Origin: Gammaproteobacteria bacterium
GTDB taxonomy: Bacteria; Pseudomonadota; Gammaproteobacteria; Burkholderiales; Burkholderiaceae_C
Assembly: GCA_018903185.1 (NCBI GenBank)
Contig: JAHIQV010000430.1
Coordinates: 1-6,321 of the forward strand
Direction: 5' to 3'
Length of the DNA: 6,321 nucleotides
How positions within the stretch are numbered: position 1 is the first letter of the stretch; each line of letters opens with the position of its first letter. The position numbers and the translations under genes are program-made. The notes under the pieces are model-generated. The model saw only the letters and a program-made list of their open reading frames with translations, was not told the DNA's origin and searched no databases. Below are positions 5,441 to 6,321 of the stretch, in pieces.

Positions 5441-6321
5441 ATGAACCCAACAGATCCCATCGTCATCGTCGGCGCCGCGCGCACCCCCATGGGTTCGTTC
5501 CAGAGCGACTTCGCTTCCCAGTCCGCCCACGACCTCGGCGGCGTGGCCATCCAGGCCGCGGTCGAGCGCAGTGGCGTGGACAAGTCGCTGGTCGACGAGG
5601 TGCTGTTCGGCAACTGCCTGATGGCCGGCCAGGGCCAGGCGCCCGCGCGCCAGGCCGCGCTCAAGGGTGGGCTGCCGCTGTCGGCCGGCGCGGTGACGCT
5701 GTCCAAGATGTGTGGCTCGGGCATGAAGGCCACCATGCTCGCGCACGACATGCTGCTCGCCGGCAGCGCCACGGTGATGGTGTCGGGTGGCATGGAGAGC
5801 ATGACCAACGCGCCCTACCTGATGCTCAAGGGCCGCGGCGGCTACCGCATGGGTCACGACAAGATCTACGACCACATGATGCTCGACGGCCTGGAAGACG
5901 CCTACGAAGCCGGCCGCAGCATGGGCACCTTCGGCGAAGACTGCGCCGCCAAATACAGCTTCACCCGCGAGCAGCAGGACGCCTTCGCCATCGCCTCGGT
6001 GACGCGCGCCAAGGCCGCCACCGAGAGCGGTGCGTTTGCCAAAGAGATCGCGCCCGTGGCGGTGAAAGACCGCAGCGGAGAACGCGTGGTGTCGGTGGAC
6101 GAAGGCCCGGGCAAGGTCAAGCTCGACAAGGTCACTTCGCTCAAGCCCGCGTTCAAGAAAGACGGCACCATCACCGCTGCCAGCAGTTCCTCCATCAACG
6201 ACGGCGCCGCCGCGCTGGTGCTGATGCGCGAGTCCACCGCGCTCAAGCAAGGCCTGAAGCCGTTGGCCCGCATCGTCGGCCACGCCACCCATGCGCAGGA
6301 GCCGAACTGGTTCGCCACCGC
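5441..6321 (+). CDS. Acetyl-CoA acetyltransferase (thiolase), 3' end outside window
   Basis: The window holds 293 complete codons of a biosynthetic/degradative thiolase, normally about 390 residues. The enzyme interconverts two acetyl-CoA with acetoacetyl-CoA plus CoA. The acylated cysteine is C91 in LSKMCGSGMKA. The GGMESMTNAPY motif lies at 116-126 and INDGAAALVL at 252-261. The second half of the active site (the GHPxG histidine and the C-terminal cysteine) would be beyond the end. The segment ITAASSSSINDG recalls mitochondrial ACAT1-like enzymes more than the GNASGINDG form common in PHB-linked thiolases. ATG 5441 is fixed by AGGAGA at 5430-5435 with five bases between, and the gene starts 19 bases after aceK. 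In leucine breakdown it would act on acetoacetyl-CoA derived from acetoacetate. A broader role in fatty acid or PHB metabolism cannot be excluded. Confidence 0.92.
   Translation, partial: MNPTDPIVIVGAARTPMGSFQSDFASQSAHDLGGVAIQAAVERSGVDKSLVDEVLFGNCLMAGQGQAPARQAALKGGLPLSAGAVTLSKMCGSGMKATMLAHDMLLAGSATVMVSGGMESMTNAPYLMLKGRGGYRMGHDKIYDHMMLDGLEDAYEAGRSMGTFGEDCAAKYSFTREQQDAFAIASVTRAKAATESGAFAKEIAPVAVKDRSGERVVSVDEGPGKVKLDKVTSLKPAFKKDGTITAASSSSINDGAAALVLMRESTALKQGLKPLARIVGHATHAQEPNWFAT

Overview
This window comes from a GC-rich bacterial chromosome (roughly two thirds G+C by eye). The gene content and gene order suggest a betaproteobacterium of the Burkholderiales, most likely a member of the Comamonadaceae such as Hydrogenophaga or Acidovorax. 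That placement is inferred from remembered gene order and protein similarity, not from a search. There are no rRNA or tRNA genes, insertion sequences, CRISPR arrays or other signs of recent transfer.

Layout. Bases 1-407 hold the 3' part of a MerR-family regulator of the LiuR type. A small DUF1304 membrane protein follows (462-827). Bases 828-1136 look empty at first but are not. On the minus strand, 840-1010 encodes a 56-residue protein resembling the N-terminal half of Phd/YefM antitoxins, with its own ribosome binding site. Next to it, 1073-1124 holds two overlapping, oppositely directed promoter candidates around a perfect 24-bp palindrome, the best candidate for the regulator's operator. 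From 1137 to the window end, five plus-strand genes lie close together (gaps of 32, 73, 31 and 19 bases): a PaaI-type hotdog thioesterase with a TTG start, isovaleryl-CoA dehydrogenase (liuA), beta-carbonic anhydrase (can), isocitrate dehydrogenase kinase/phosphatase (aceK), and an acetyl-CoA acetyltransferase cut off by the window end.

How the genes fit together. Isovaleryl-CoA dehydrogenase starts the acyl-CoA part of leucine catabolism. The next step, methylcrotonyl-CoA carboxylase (not in the window, perhaps just downstream), uses bicarbonate, which carbonic anhydrase would supply. Leucine ends as acetyl-CoA and acetoacetate, and the thiolase completes the conversion to acetyl-CoA. AceK sets the split of isocitrate between the TCA cycle and the glyoxylate bypass, which matters when carbon arrives as acetyl-CoA. 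The thioesterase may recycle CoA from stalled acyl-CoAs. LiuR would switch this set on when branched-chain acyl-CoA accumulates.

The least expected items are the orphan antitoxin-like small gene, the palindrome shared by divergent promoters, and the placement of can and aceK inside a leucine catabolic operon. I found no evidence for a wholly new multi-gene system.
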